Below the pieces are notes generated by a model. The model did not search any database and was not told where the DNA came from. It worked only from the letters and a program-made list of their open reading frames with translations. Shown here piece by piece: positions 1 through 8,165 of a stretch of 53,726 bases of DNA. Positions within the stretch are counted from its first letter, which is position 1. Each line of letters opens with the position of its first letter. Position numbers and translations under genes: made by a program. This DNA comes from Pseudomonadota bacterium (GTDB lineage Bacteria; Pseudomonadota; Alphaproteobacteria; Rhizobiales; Xanthobacteraceae), in assembly GCA_023386885.1 (NCBI GenBank), contig JAEWIX010000080.1, positions 1 to 53,726 on the forward strand, written 5' to 3'.

Positions 1-73
1 ACATTCGCCCCCCGGTTGGCCGCTCGCGCTGACGCTAATTAAAAATCCAAAACTCCACTGAGAATGTGAAACG

Positions 74-149
74 CTAGTGGTCTTTCGATTCCAACATTTG
101 CGGGAACACCAGCGGAGACGGGAGGCAAATGTTGGAATCGGACCACTAG
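74..149. repeat. 76-bp palindromic intergenic element, copy 1
   Basis: A long hairpin-forming sequence bounded by CTAGTGG and CCACTAG. The arms CGATTCCAACATTTGC and GCAAATGTTGGAATCG pair around a roughly 23-nt loop, and the left arm has three extra T. A second 76-bp copy lies at 15510-15585 in the opposite orientation. It ends 3 bp before the arsR start codon, so it forms the arsR leader. Confidence 0.85.
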
Positions 150-152
150 GCC

Positions 153-467
153 ATGGATGAAGTCTTCAAAGCACTTGCGGACGCGTCGCGACGTGCGTTG
201 CTGGACAGGCTTCACGCCCGCAACGGCCAGACCCTGAGCGAACTTTGCGACGGCCTCGACATGACGCGTCAGGCCGTGACCAAGCACCTTGCGATTCTGG
301 AAGCGGCCAATCTCGTCGCCACCATCAGGCACGGCCGCGAGAAACTGCACTACCTCAATCCCGTGCCGATCCATCAGATCGGCGAACGGTGGATCAAGAA
401 GTTCGAGCGCGACAAGCTCGCCGCGCTCAGCGACCTCAAACGACGATTGGAGTCCCGTGATGCGTAA
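153..467 (+). CDS. ArsR-family winged-helix repressor
   Basis: A 104-residue protein that is almost entirely a winged-helix domain. The recognition region is LSELCDGLDMTRQAVTKHL (about residues 29-47), followed by the wing GREKLHYLNP. There is no obvious metal-binding Cys pair, so it resembles the ArsR regulators that partner SRPBCC/AHSA1 genes rather than arsenic sensors. Its stop overlaps the next start by 8 bases (ATGCGTAA), which implies translational coupling with the downstream SRPBCC gene. By inference it is an autorepressor of this four-gene operon. The ligand is unknown. The start codon directly follows a 76-bp palindromic element. Confidence 0.85.
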   Translation: MDEVFKALADASRRALLDRLHARNGQTLSELCDGLDMTRQAVTKHLAILEAANLVATIRHGREKLHYLNPVPIHQIGERWIKKFERDKLAALSDLKRRLESRDA

Positions 468-918
468 GCCCGATTTCGTCTATGTGATCTACATCCATAC
501 CACGCCCGAAAAGCTCTGGAACGCCTTGATCGATCCGGAGATGACCAAGGAATACTGGTGGCGTCACCGCAACCGCTCGGATTGGAAGCCGGGCTCGACG
601 TGGAGCCACGAGAACTACGACGATGCGAGCAATATCGACATCGTCGGCACCGTGATCGAAAGCGATCCGCCGCGCCGCATGGTCCTCACGTGGGCCAATC
701 CCGCCAAGGCGTCCGACCCCAGCAAAGTGTCGCGCGTGACCTTCGATCTGCATCCGCTGGAGCATGAGGTTCGCCTCACCGTCACCCACGACGAAACCTA
801 TCCGGAGATGCTCAGCGCGATCTCGACGGGCTGGCCCGCCGTGCTGTCGAACCTGAAGACCATGCTGGAAACCGGCAGCGCCATGCCGATGGCGCGCGAA
901 CGCCGGCCGTTGACGTAA
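460..918 (+). CDS. SRPBCC (AHSA1-type) domain protein 1
   Basis: A 152-residue START/Bet v1-like protein. It begins MRKPDFVYVIYIHTTPEKLWNALIDPEMTK, the typical first strand and helix of the AHSA1 subfamily, and ends with the GWPAVLSNLKTMLETG helix that closes the hydrophobic cavity. The ATG at 460 lies inside the end of arsR; a GTG at 457 is possible. The family binds hydrophobic ligands, and many ArsR-linked members have no known function. It is the first of three tandem paralogues, so the operon may have grown by duplication. Confidence 0.8.
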   Translation: MRKPDFVYVIYIHTTPEKLWNALIDPEMTKEYWWRHRNRSDWKPGSTWSHENYDDASNIDIVGTVIESDPPRRMVLTWANPAKASDPSKVSRVTFDLHPLEHEVRLTVTHDETYPEMLSAISTGWPAVLSNLKTMLETGSAMPMARERRPLT

Positions 919-934
919 CGAGTGGAGACGCGTG

Positions 935-1414
935 ATGAGCAAGCCCGAATTCATCTATGTCACCTACATCGCCACCACACCCGACAGGCTGTGGCGCGCG
1001 CTGACCGACGCCGAGTTCACCAAACAATACTGGATGGACTGCGAATTGATCTCCGACTGGAAGGTCGGCTCAAAGATGACCATGTCGCGTTACGGCGAGG
1101 TCAAGAACGAATGCGTGATCCGGGAAGCCGATCCGCCGCGCCGCCTCGCCTATGACTGGGTGTCGGTGCATGACCCCGAGATGAAACGGGAGAAGCCGTC
1201 GCGTGTCACCTACCTGCTCGAGCCGCACGGCGATCTGGTCAAGCTCACCGTGTCGCATGAGAACTTCGCGGACGGCAGCAAGACCTTGCCGAGCATCGCC
1301 TTCGGCTGGCCGATGGTGCTCTCCAGCCTCAAGAGTATTCTGGAAACCGGCAAGCCGCTCGCGATCAATCCGCCGTTGATCGCGGAGACCGAGGCCGAGC
1401 ATGGCCACGCCTGA
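935..1414 (+). CDS. SRPBCC (AHSA1-type) domain protein 2
   Basis: A 159-residue paralogue of the preceding protein with the same opening pattern (MSKPEFIYVTYIATTPDRLWRALTD) and the same closing helix (FGWPMVLSSLKSILETG). A GTG at 932 is an alternative, but ATG at 935 matches the paralogue's N-terminus and is better spaced from GTGGAG at 922-927. It lies 16 bp downstream of copy 1 in the same operon. The ligand and role are unknown. Confidence 0.8.
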   Translation: MSKPEFIYVTYIATTPDRLWRALTDAEFTKQYWMDCELISDWKVGSKMTMSRYGEVKNECVIREADPPRRLAYDWVSVHDPEMKREKPSRVTYLLEPHGDLVKLTVSHENFADGSKTLPSIAFGWPMVLSSLKSILETGKPLAINPPLIAETEAEHGHA

Positions 1415-1441
1415 CGACAACCGTGCCAACGAGGTGACGAC

Positions 1442-1960
1442 ATGACCGGTATCGATGCGTTCACGCCGCACACCGTCTACACGATCTACATCGTCGCCAC
1501 GCCGGAGCAGGTATGGCAGGCGCTGACGACCGCCGAGTTCAGCCGGAAATACTTTTCCGGCTTCGCCGTCGAGGTGGAGGAACGCGTCGGCGGCCGCTTC
1601 GTGCTGCGCGCGCCGGACGGCTCGGAGCACATCGGCGGCGAGGTGCTGGCCTGCGAACCACCGAAGCGGCTGAGCGTGACATTCAACGTCAACTGGCCGG
1701 GCCTTGTCGAAGCGCTCGGCCAGACGCTGGTGACCTATGAGATCGAGCCCGCTGGCGACGCCGTGCGGCTGACCATGACGGAAGCCGGCGAGCGTCCGAT
1801 CGACGAGGACATCCGCTCCGGCGGCGCGACGGGTTGGCCGGCGATTCTGTCGAGCCTCAAGAGCCTCTTGGAAACCGGCACAGCACCCGTCATCAAGCTC
1901 GAGACGCCAGCGAAGATGCTGGCAGCGCTGAAGCGATTGGGCGTAAAATTGCCAGGGTGA
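1442..1960 (+). CDS. SRPBCC (AHSA1-type) domain protein 3
   Basis: A 172-residue third paralogue, more diverged than the other two. It keeps the N-terminal pattern VYTIYIVATPEQVWQALTTAEF and the terminal helix TGWPAILSSLKSLLETG, then adds a short basic tail (KMLAALKRLGVKLPG). It starts 28 bp after copy 2. The tail and the changed cavity residues suggest a different ligand or partner, which is inference. It converges on the acyl-CoA synthetase gene of the opposite strand. Confidence 0.8.
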   Translation: MTGIDAFTPHTVYTIYIVATPEQVWQALTTAEFSRKYFSGFAVEVEERVGGRFVLRAPDGSEHIGGEVLACEPPKRLSVTFNVNWPGLVEALGQTLVTYEIEPAGDAVRLTMTEAGERPIDEDIRSGGATGWPAILSSLKSLLETGTAPVIKLETPAKMLAALKRLGVKLPG

Positions 1961-2013
1961 TCGCAACGGCGACGTCATCTCCGCCAGCGCGGGACGGCAA
2001 CCCTGAAATAGCG

Positions 2014-3624
2014 CTACCCCAGCTTCCGCAACTCGCGGCGCAGCACCTTGCCGGTGGCGGTCATCGGCAAGGTGTCGGCGAACTGCACGACGCGTGGATA
2101 CTCGTGCGCGGCGAGCTTCACTTTCACGAATTCCTGAATCTCGCGCGCCAGCGTATCGCTTGCGGCAAAGCCCGGCCGCAGCACGATCCACGCCTTCACG
2201 GATTCAGTGCGGATCGGGTCCGGCACGCCGACCACTGCGGCGAGCGCCACCGCCGGATGCTTGATCAGCGTGTCCTCGATTTCCGCGGGCCCGATGCGAT
2301 AGCCGGCGGAGGTGATGACGTCGTCTTCGCGGCTCATGTACCAGAAGTAATCGTCGTCATCGCGCTTGCCGAGATCGCCGGTGAGCAGGAATTCGCCGGC
2401 GTATTTCTTCTCGGTCGCGTCCGGGTTGGCCCAGTATTGCAACATCATGCACGGGTTTGGCCTGCGCACGCCGATGATGCCGGTTTCGCCGTTCGGCAGC
2501 ACGTTGCCTTTGTCATCGACGATACGCACGTCGAAGCCCGGCGTCGCCTTGCCCATCGAGCCCGGCAGGATCGGAAACAGCTTCGAATTGTTGCCGACCA
2601 CGAGATTGCATTCGGTCTGACCGTAAATCTCGTGCGCCTCGACGCCGAACGTCGCCCGCACCCAGTCCAGCAGCTCGCTGCCGAGCGACTCGCCGCCGGA
2701 GAAGATGCTGCGCAGCCCAACGCCATCGTGCTTGACGTTCGCCTGCCGCATCAGCTTCAGCGCGGTCGGCGGCAGGAACACGTTGCGTACCTTGTGATCG
2801 GCCATCAACTGCATGGCTTCGTGCGGATCGAATTTTTTCGCACGGAACCCGACTACCGGCACGCCGTGATACCAGGCCGGAAACAGCGCATCGAACAGTC
2901 CGCCGATCCACGCCCAGTCCGCCGGCGTCCACATCACATCGCCCGGCTTCGGGAAAAAGTCGTGTGCCATCTCGACATTCGGCAGATGACCGAGCAGCAC
3001 GCGATGCGCGTGCAGCGCGCCCTTCGGGTTTCCGGTGGTACCCGAGGTGTAGATGATGATCGCCGGATCGTCGGCTGCGGTCTCGACAGTGGCGAAATCG
3101 TCCGACGCGTTCTCAATTGCATCCCAGAACGATTTAGCGCCGGCATGAATGTCACCGCCGACGATGTAGATATCCTGCAGATGCGGCAGCCGCTCGCGGA
3201 TGCGCGACAGTTTTTCCCAACCGGTCTGATCGGTGACGATGGCCCTCGCGCCGGAATTGGCGAGGCGAAACTCCAGCGCGTCCTCGCCGAACAGCGTGAA
3301 CAGCGGCACCGAGACGAGACCGGAGCGAAACGCGGCGAGATGCGCCACCGGCAATTCCAGCGACTGCGACAGGAACACGCCGACGCGGTCGCCACGCTGC
3401 AGGCCATCCGCCTGCAGCACGTTGGCGAAGCGGCGGGAGAAGTCGCGCAACTCGTCGAACGTGGTGTCGGTGTGGCTGCCGTCCTCGTCGCGATAGATCA
3501 GCGCCAGCTTGCCGGAGCCGTCGGCATGGCGATCGCAGGCGGCGGTGGCGATGTTGAAGCGCGCCGGCACCTCCCAGCGGAAATCGCGATAGAGTTTGTC
3601 GTAGTCGGAGGTTTCGGTGAGCAT
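2014..3624 (-). CDS. AMP-dependent acyl-CoA synthetase, medium-chain type
   Basis: A 536-residue ANL-superfamily adenylating enzyme that activates a carboxylic acid to its acyl-CoA via acyl-AMP. The phosphate loop YTSGTTGNPKG is at residues 192-202. YGQTE (A5 motif) and the TGDLGKRDDDDYFWYMSREDD segment (A7/A8) follow, and the A10 catalytic lysine is in TATGKVLRREL (about K526). Length and motif spacing fit medium-chain (ACSM-like) synthetases. The substrate cannot be read from the sequence. It is probably monocistronic, because the gene upstream is a compositionally odd orphan. Confidence 0.85.
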   Translation of the reverse strand: MLTETSDYDKLYRDFRWEVPARFNIATAACDRHADGSGKLALIYRDEDGSHTDTTFDELRDFSRRFANVLQADGLQRGDRVGVFLSQSLELPVAHLAAFRSGLVSVPLFTLFGEDALEFRLANSGARAIVTDQTGWEKLSRIRERLPHLQDIYIVGGDIHAGAKSFWDAIENASDDFATVETAADDPAIIIYTSGTTGNPKGALHAHRVLLGHLPNVEMAHDFFPKPGDVMWTPADWAWIGGLFDALFPAWYHGVPVVGFRAKKFDPHEAMQLMADHKVRNVFLPPTALKLMRQANVKHDGVGLRSIFSGGESLGSELLDWVRATFGVEAHEIYGQTECNLVVGNNSKLFPILPGSMGKATPGFDVRIVDDKGNVLPNGETGIIGVRRPNPCMMLQYWANPDATEKKYAGEFLLTGDLGKRDDDDYFWYMSREDDVITSAGYRIGPAEIEDTLIKHPAVALAAVVGVPDPIRTESVKAWIVLRPGFAASDTLAREIQEFVKVKLAAHEYPRVVQFADTLPMTATGKVLRRELRKLG

Positions 3625-3673
3625 GGTCGTCTCGTTAAATGTCGGAAGAATTTACAATCTCTTCCCATACCCA

Positions 3674-4282
3674 CTAATCATCAAGCAAATCTGTCGTGAG
3701 TCGTTCATCGAATAACCAGTACTCACCACTGCTCGCAAAAAGCTTCTCTTTCCACAATACATAAATCTGATGAAACGGTCCTAAAGGTGCGGCGAGTTGA
3801 CGTCGGATTTCGGTTTCAATTTCATGTTGTCGAATTCCGTATTCACCAATATTCAAATATATAAACAACTCGGTGGCCGGTGGGTATCTGATCGCCTTCT
3901 TCTTTGTCAGCGAACTGGCGAGAGCAACGGGTATCAGTTCAGCTCTTCTGATCCACTCGCTTCCTGGATCCTCTCGCCACTCCCCTGGCTTCCAGTTCTC
4001 CAATCTTCTTTTTCGATCCGGCTCCATCGCCTCTGTTATTTCTGCACCGAGCTCGCCTGCCGCACCGAGAGTGTAACCGTCTGGCCGCTTAATCGTCGAA
4101 GGTACGAGACGTACATGCGAGCGCCCCAACATGAGCGCACACCGTGCCAGCACCCACATTTCTCTGAATGGTAGCGCTTCAGTATCGTGCAAAAAGTGAA
4201 ATCGATCACCAAACTTAGTTCCAAGCATCCGAACGATTGTTTCAGTCTGCTGAATAGCTTTCGTTGGAGTATGCCACTCCAT
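3674..4282 (-). CDS. Orphan hypothetical protein of AT-richer composition
   Basis: I do not recognise this 202-residue protein. It starts MEWHTPTKAIQQTETIVRML; an in-frame extension further upstream only runs antisense-frame through the YqeY gene and is not believable. The middle is rich in charged and Trp residues (RKRRLENWKPGEWREDPGSE). The C-terminal part, TELFIYLNIGEYGIRQHEIE to YVLWKEKLFASSGEYWLFDERL, looks like a compact alpha/beta domain. No signal peptide or membrane segment is visible. Base composition is clearly less GC-rich than its neighbours, which suggests horizontal arrival between two core genes. Confidence 0.6.
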   Translation of the reverse strand: MEWHTPTKAIQQTETIVRMLGTKFGDRFHFLHDTEALPFREMWVLARCALMLGRSHVRLVPSTIKRPDGYTLGAAGELGAEITEAMEPDRKRRLENWKPGEWREDPGSEWIRRAELIPVALASSLTKKKAIRYPPATELFIYLNIGEYGIRQHEIETEIRRQLAAPLGPFHQIYVLWKEKLFASSGEYWLFDERLTTDLLDD

Positions 4283-4341
4283 CAGCCGCGCTCGCTGCTC
4301 TGAAACCGAATTTCGAAGCTGGTGATCGCGCCGCTTCACGC

Positions 4342-4797
4342 CTACCCCATCAGCGCCGCCTTCACCACGCCGCTGGCCTTGGCGAAATCCATCTGGCCGG
4401 CGTATTTGGCTTTCAATGCGCCGATCACCTTGCCCATGTCCTTGATGCCGCTCGCATTGGTTTCGGAGATGAGCGCGGCGACGGCGGCCTTCACCTCGTC
4501 GTCGGACATTTGCTTGGGCAGATAGGCGGAGATGATCGCGATTTCCTCGCGCTCCTGCGCGGCGAGTTCGGTGCGGCCGCCCTTGTCGTAAAGCTCCACC
4601 GATTCCTGCCGCTGCTTGATCATCTTCTGCAGCAGGCTGAGCAGATCGGCGTCGGAGAGCGGCGGCTTGCCCTGCCCGCGCGCGTCGATGTCGGCGTTCT
4701 TGATGGTCGAGTTGACCATGCGCAGCGTCGACAGCGCTCGCTCGTTCCTGGCCTTCATGGCCTCCTTGACGGCCGTGTTGATGGCATCGCGCAGCAT
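4342..4797 (-). CDS. GatB/YqeY domain-containing protein
   Basis: A 151-residue protein of usual YqeY length. The N-terminal helical part (MLRDAINTAVKEAMKARNERALSTLRMVNSTIKN) and the C-terminal part (SAYLPKQMSDDEVKAAVAALI, then GKVIGALKAKYAGQMDFAKASGVVKAAL) match the family, which is related to the tail domain of the GatB amidotransferase subunit. YqeY proteins probably bind tRNA, but their exact role is not established. In many genomes the gene lies near dnaG/rpoD; here it stands between an orphan gene and a hydrolase. Confidence 0.85.
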   Translation of the reverse strand: MLRDAINTAVKEAMKARNERALSTLRMVNSTIKNADIDARGQGKPPLSDADLLSLLQKMIKQRQESVELYDKGGRTELAAQEREEIAIISAYLPKQMSDDEVKAAVAALISETNASGIKDMGKVIGALKAKYAGQMDFAKASGVVKAALMG

Positions 4798-4873
4798 GTG
4801 ATCTCCTCTCGCGGCGCGTAACGCCGCCTCTTGTCATGGGGCTGATGTAAGCCCGCAAGCCGCGCGAGACAAC

Positions 4874-5575
4874 TTAGTTCTGCAGCCACGCCACCAGCGC
4901 CGCCGCGGTTTCGCGCGGCTTCTCCGGCTGCGGAAGGTGCCCGCAATCGGGGATGATCACCAGCTTAGCGCCGTTGATGCCGTCGGCCATCTCCTTCGAC
5001 AAGGTATTCGACAGCGTGTTGTCGGTGTCGCTGGTGAGTACGAGGGTCGGACAGCGGATCTTCGCCAGTGTCGGGCGCGAATCCGGCCGCGCGACGATCG
5101 CGGTGAGCTGGCGGATGAAACCTTCCGCGGTCACGTCGTCGCCCATGTCATGCACCAACTGCCGCAGCGCCGTATCACCGTGACGCGAGGGATGCACGAA
5201 ACCGGGAAACAGATCGTCGAGCACGGCGTGAAATTCGCCCTGCTCGATGCGCGCGATCAAGGCGCGGCGACGCGTCTTGGCCTCATCGGAATCCGGCCGC
5301 GCCTGGGTATTGATCAGCGCCAGCTTCGCCACGCGATCCGGCGCCTGCCGCATGATCTCGAAGGCGATGTAGCCGCCCATCGAATGCCCGGCGAGCGCGA
5401 AACGCGGCGGCGCCTCGGCAAGGATCCGGCGGGCGATCACCGCCATGTTGTCGTCGCGGACGTGATTGGCGACGGTCACCGGCCCGTAGCGCCATAACGC
5501 ATCGGCCACCGGCGCATAAATGCGCGGCGAGCCGCCGAGGCCCGGAATCAACAAAATCGGCATTGAGTTCAGCAT
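4874..5575 (-). CDS. Alpha/beta-hydrolase fold protein
   Basis: A protein of 233 residues from the chosen start. The oxyanion segment is LLIPGLGGSPRIY, the nucleophile elbow GHSMGG, an acidic residue lies in the LVLTSDTDNTLS region, and the histidine is in IIPDCGHLPQPEKP, so a Ser-Asp-His triad is complete. No signal peptide is visible. The start at 5575 (MLNSMPILL) has GGGGGCG just upstream; starts at 5596 or 5647 are possible, and the last would overlap the next gene. The substrate is unknown; it may be co-transcribed with the oxidoreductase upstream. Confidence 0.8.
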   Translation of the reverse strand: MLNSMPILLIPGLGGSPRIYAPVADALWRYGPVTVANHVRDDNMAVIARRILAEAPPRFALAGHSMGGYIAFEIMRQAPDRVAKLALINTQARPDSDEAKTRRRALIARIEQGEFHAVLDDLFPGFVHPSRHGDTALRQLVHDMGDDVTAEGFIRQLTAIVARPDSRPTLAKIRCPTLVLTSDTDNTLSNTLSKEMADGINGAKLVIIPDCGHLPQPEKPRETAAALVAWLQN

Positions 5576-5627
5576 TGGCGCCCCCAGACTCGTCATTCGG
5601 CTCGCTCTTCGCTTCGGCAAAGTCGCA

Positions 5628-6617
5628 TCACGCGACATCCGGCGCAATCCGCACCACCATCTTGCCGATCGCGCTACGTGTCGTCATCGCCGCGAATGCG
5701 TCGCGAAACGCTTCGAAAGGAAACACCTCGACGGCCGGCGGCTTCAGATGACCGCTGGCGAACCAGCCCAGCAGCGCCCGCACAAGGCGCGCGTGAATTT
5801 CCGGCTCGCGGGTGCGGACCTGTGCCAGATCGACGCCCATCAGCGACGCGCCTTTCAGAAGCGCGATGTTGAACGGCAGCGCGGGAATTTTGCCGGCGGC
5901 GAAACCCACCACGAGATGGCGGCCGCGCCACGCCAGCGCGCGAAACGCCAGCGGCGAGAGTTCGCCGCCGACGCCGTCGAAGATCACGTCGACGCCCTTG
6001 CCGCCGGTGATCCCCTTCAAGGTGTCGCGCCAGTCCGGCTGCGTGTAGTCCAGCACCGCGTCAGCCCGTTGCGACAACGCGAACTGCCGCTTGGCGTCCG
6101 TTGACGCGGCGGCGATCACCCGCGCGCCGAGCAGCTTGCCGAGACTGACGGCCGCCGAACCGGTGCCGCCCGAGGCGCCGAGCACCAGCAATTGCTCGCC
6201 TGCGCGCAGTTGCGCGGTCTCGCTCAGCGCGTAGAGCGCCGTGGTGTAGTTGGCGAGCAGACCGGATGCCTGCGCCAGATCGACGGTGTCTGGCACCACA
6301 TGCAGATCGGCCGCCGGATAAACGGCGAATTCCGCCAGCGCGCCGCGCAGCCCGAGCCCGAGCACGCGCTGGCCCGCCTGCAGCGCCGTGACGCCGCTGC
6401 CCAATCCATCGACGACTCCGGAAAACTCCATGCCGGGGATAAAGGGCAGCGGATCCTTGGTCTGGTACAGGCCCTGGATTTTCAGCCCGTCGACGAAGCC
6501 GATGGCGGCGGCCGCGACGCGGATGCGAACCTCGCCCTCGCCCGGTTGCGGCATCGGCGCCTCAGTCAGCCGCTGCCCGTCCACCGGCCCGTACTGCTCC
6601 ACCACGACCGCCTTCAT
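5628..6617 (-). CDS. NADPH:quinone oxidoreductase-like MDR protein
   Basis: A 329-residue zinc-independent medium-chain dehydrogenase/reductase. The N-terminal GroES-like domain begins MKAVVVEQYGPVDG and contains IPGMEFSGVVDGLG. The Rossmann domain has the nucleotide loop LGASGGTGSAAVSLGKLLGARVIAAAS. Structural zinc cysteines are absent, as expected for the quinone oxidoreductase/acryloyl-CoA reductase-like subgroup. The start at 6617 is preceded by GGGAGTAGG. The likely activity is NADPH-dependent reduction of a quinone or enone; the substrate is not resolvable. Confidence 0.85.
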   Translation of the reverse strand: MKAVVVEQYGPVDGQRLTEAPMPQPGEGEVRIRVAAAAIGFVDGLKIQGLYQTKDPLPFIPGMEFSGVVDGLGSGVTALQAGQRVLGLGLRGALAEFAVYPAADLHVVPDTVDLAQASGLLANYTTALYALSETAQLRAGEQLLVLGASGGTGSAAVSLGKLLGARVIAAASTDAKRQFALSQRADAVLDYTQPDWRDTLKGITGGKGVDVIFDGVGGELSPLAFRALAWRGRHLVVGFAAGKIPALPFNIALLKGASLMGVDLAQVRTREPEIHARLVRALLGWFASGHLKPPAVEVFPFEAFRDAFAAMTTRSAIGKMVVRIAPDVA

Positions 6618-6749
6618 CCTACTCCCATCCTCTTGATTTCCTTCGAACATTCGGCTTTCACCGACGCATCTGGCGATCTTCCGAGGCTAGCCACCTCCGT
6701 CTTGTTGTCAAATGTCCGCAATCACCGGTGCGGAATCCATTCTGCGGCT

Positions 6750-6783
6750 TTGACGCGGCGCAACAGCGGGACTATGTAGTCCC
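6750..6783 (+). promoter_or_regulatory. carA promoter with palindrome abutting the start codon
   Basis: TTGACG at 6750-6755 is followed after 17 bp by TATGTA at 6773-6778. The latter lies inside the perfect palindrome GGGACTA-TG-TAGTCCC (6768-6783), which ends 3 bp before the carA ATG. This spacing would place the transcription start at or within 2 nt of the ATG, and no Shine-Dalgarno sequence is present. A leaderless or nearly leaderless carA mRNA is inferred. Confidence 0.45.
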
Positions 6784-6786
6784 TTT

Positions 6787-7977
6787 ATGACCACATCAGA
6801 AAATTCTCCCGCTTGGCCGGACCTCAAGCCGACCGCGCTGCTGGTTCTTGCCGACGGCACGGTATTCGAAGGCTTCGGGCTCGGCGCAGAAGGCCACGCC
6901 GTCGGCGAGGTCTGCTTCAACACCGCGATGACCGGCTACGAGGAAATCCTCACCGATCCGTCCTATGCCGGCCAGCTCATCACCTTCACCTTCCCGCACA
7001 TCGGCAACGTCGGCACCAACGACGAAGACATCGAGACGGTGAACATGGCGGCAACGCTGGGTGCACGCGGCGCGATTCTGCGCGCTGCGATCACCGATCC
7101 GTCGAACTACCGTGCCTCGCGCCATCTCGACCAGTGGCTGAAGGCGCGCGGCATCATCGGCCTGTCCGGTATCGATACCCGCGCGCTCACCGCGCTGATC
7201 CGCAGCAAGGGCATGCCCAACGCCGTGATCGCGCATTCGCGCGACGGCAAATTCGATCTCGAGGCGCTGAAAAAGGAAGCCCGCGAGTGGCCCGGCCTCG
7301 AGGGCATGGACCTGGTGCCGATGGTCACCAGCGGCCAGCGCTTCACCTGGGACGAGACGCCGTGGGTGTGGGAGCAGGGTTTCGGCCGGCAGGAAAACCC
7401 GGAGTTCAACGTCGTCGCCGTTGACTACGGCATCAAGCGCAACATCCTTCGCCTGCTCGCCGGCGAAGGCTGCAAGGTGACGGTGGTGCCCGCGACGACA
7501 TCGGCGGAAGACATTCTCGCGCTGAAGCCGGACGGAATCTTTCTCTCCAACGGCCCCGGCGACCCGGCGGAAACCGGCAAATACGCGGTGCCGGTGATCC
7601 AGAAGATCGTCGACTCGGGCATTCCGACGTTCGGCATCTGCCTCGGCCACCAGATGCTCGGCCTCGCCATGGGCGGCAAGACCGTGAAGATGCATCAGGG
7701 CCATCACGGCGCCAATCATCCGGTGAAGGACATGACCACCGGCAAGGTCGAAATCACCTCGATGAATCACGGCTTCGCGGTGGACAAGACCACGCTGCCG
7801 GACAACGTCGAGCAGACCCACGTGTCGCTGTTCGATCAGTCCAACTGCGGCATCGCGCTGAAGGACAAGCCGGTGTTCTCGGTGCAGTATCACCCGGAAG
7901 CCTCGCCCGGCCCACGCGACTCGCACTACCTGTTCCGCCGCTTCTCCGATCTGATGCGCGAAAAGAAGCGGGCTTAG
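6787..7977 (+). CDS. Carbamoyl-phosphate synthase small (glutaminase) subunit
   Basis: A 396-residue protein that hydrolyses glutamine and channels ammonia to CarB for carbamoyl phosphate, the precursor of arginine and pyrimidines. The N-terminal CPSase small domain contains FNTAMTGYEEILTDPSY. The class I amidotransferase domain has the nucleophile C285 in GICLGHQ and H369/E371 in VQYHPEASPGP. The annotated ATG has no Shine-Dalgarno but has a promoter-like element directly before it. carB lies 3.3 kb downstream, separated by unrelated genes and a tRNA-like gene. Confidence 0.97.
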   Translation: MTTSENSPAWPDLKPTALLVLADGTVFEGFGLGAEGHAVGEVCFNTAMTGYEEILTDPSYAGQLITFTFPHIGNVGTNDEDIETVNMAATLGARGAILRAAITDPSNYRASRHLDQWLKARGIIGLSGIDTRALTALIRSKGMPNAVIAHSRDGKFDLEALKKEAREWPGLEGMDLVPMVTSGQRFTWDETPWVWEQGFGRQENPEFNVVAVDYGIKRNILRLLAGEGCKVTVVPATTSAEDILALKPDGIFLSNGPGDPAETGKYAVPVIQKIVDSGIPTFGICLGHQMLGLAMGGKTVKMHQGHHGANHPVKDMTTGKVEITSMNHGFAVDKTTLPDNVEQTHVSLFDQSNCGIALKDKPVFSVQYHPEASPGPRDSHYLFRRFSDLMREKKRA

Positions 7978-8030
7978 TTCAAAGAGCCTGCCCGGAAATT
8001 CGTTTTATAGGCAGACTTTCAGCACGAAAA

Positions 8031-8150
8031 CGTCGTCCCCGCGCAGGCGGGGACCCATACGCCGCAGCGTTTCGGCTCTATCATCAGGCGAAGTTATTCT
8101 AGCATAACCAACGTCAGGGGTTCTGGGTCCCCGCCTGCGCGGGGACGACG
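8031..8150. repeat. Inverted pair of REP-type palindromes
   Basis: Two copies of a GC-rich palindromic unit face each other: CGTCGTCCCCGCGCAGGCGG starting at 8031, and its reverse complement ending at 8150, with about 65 bp between. This GTCCCCGC...GCGGGGAC repeat type is common between genes in Bradyrhizobium relatives. It sits between carA and the thioesterase gene and may stabilise or end the carA transcript. Confidence 0.75.
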
Positions 8151-8165
8151 CTGAGGAAAACGCTC

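Noticed and set aside
1834..3699. Plus-strand open frame of 621 codons opposite the acyl-CoA synthetase
   Set aside because: Antisense shadow; the minus-strand frame has complete ANL motifs.
4283..4858. N-terminal extension of the orphan gene across yqeY
   Set aside because: The extension reads yqeY in a wrong frame and is Arg/Gly/His-rich; a normal start exists at 4282.
8031..8150. REP palindromes as a CRISPR array
   Set aside because: Only two units, inverted rather than direct, no regular spacers and no cas genes.
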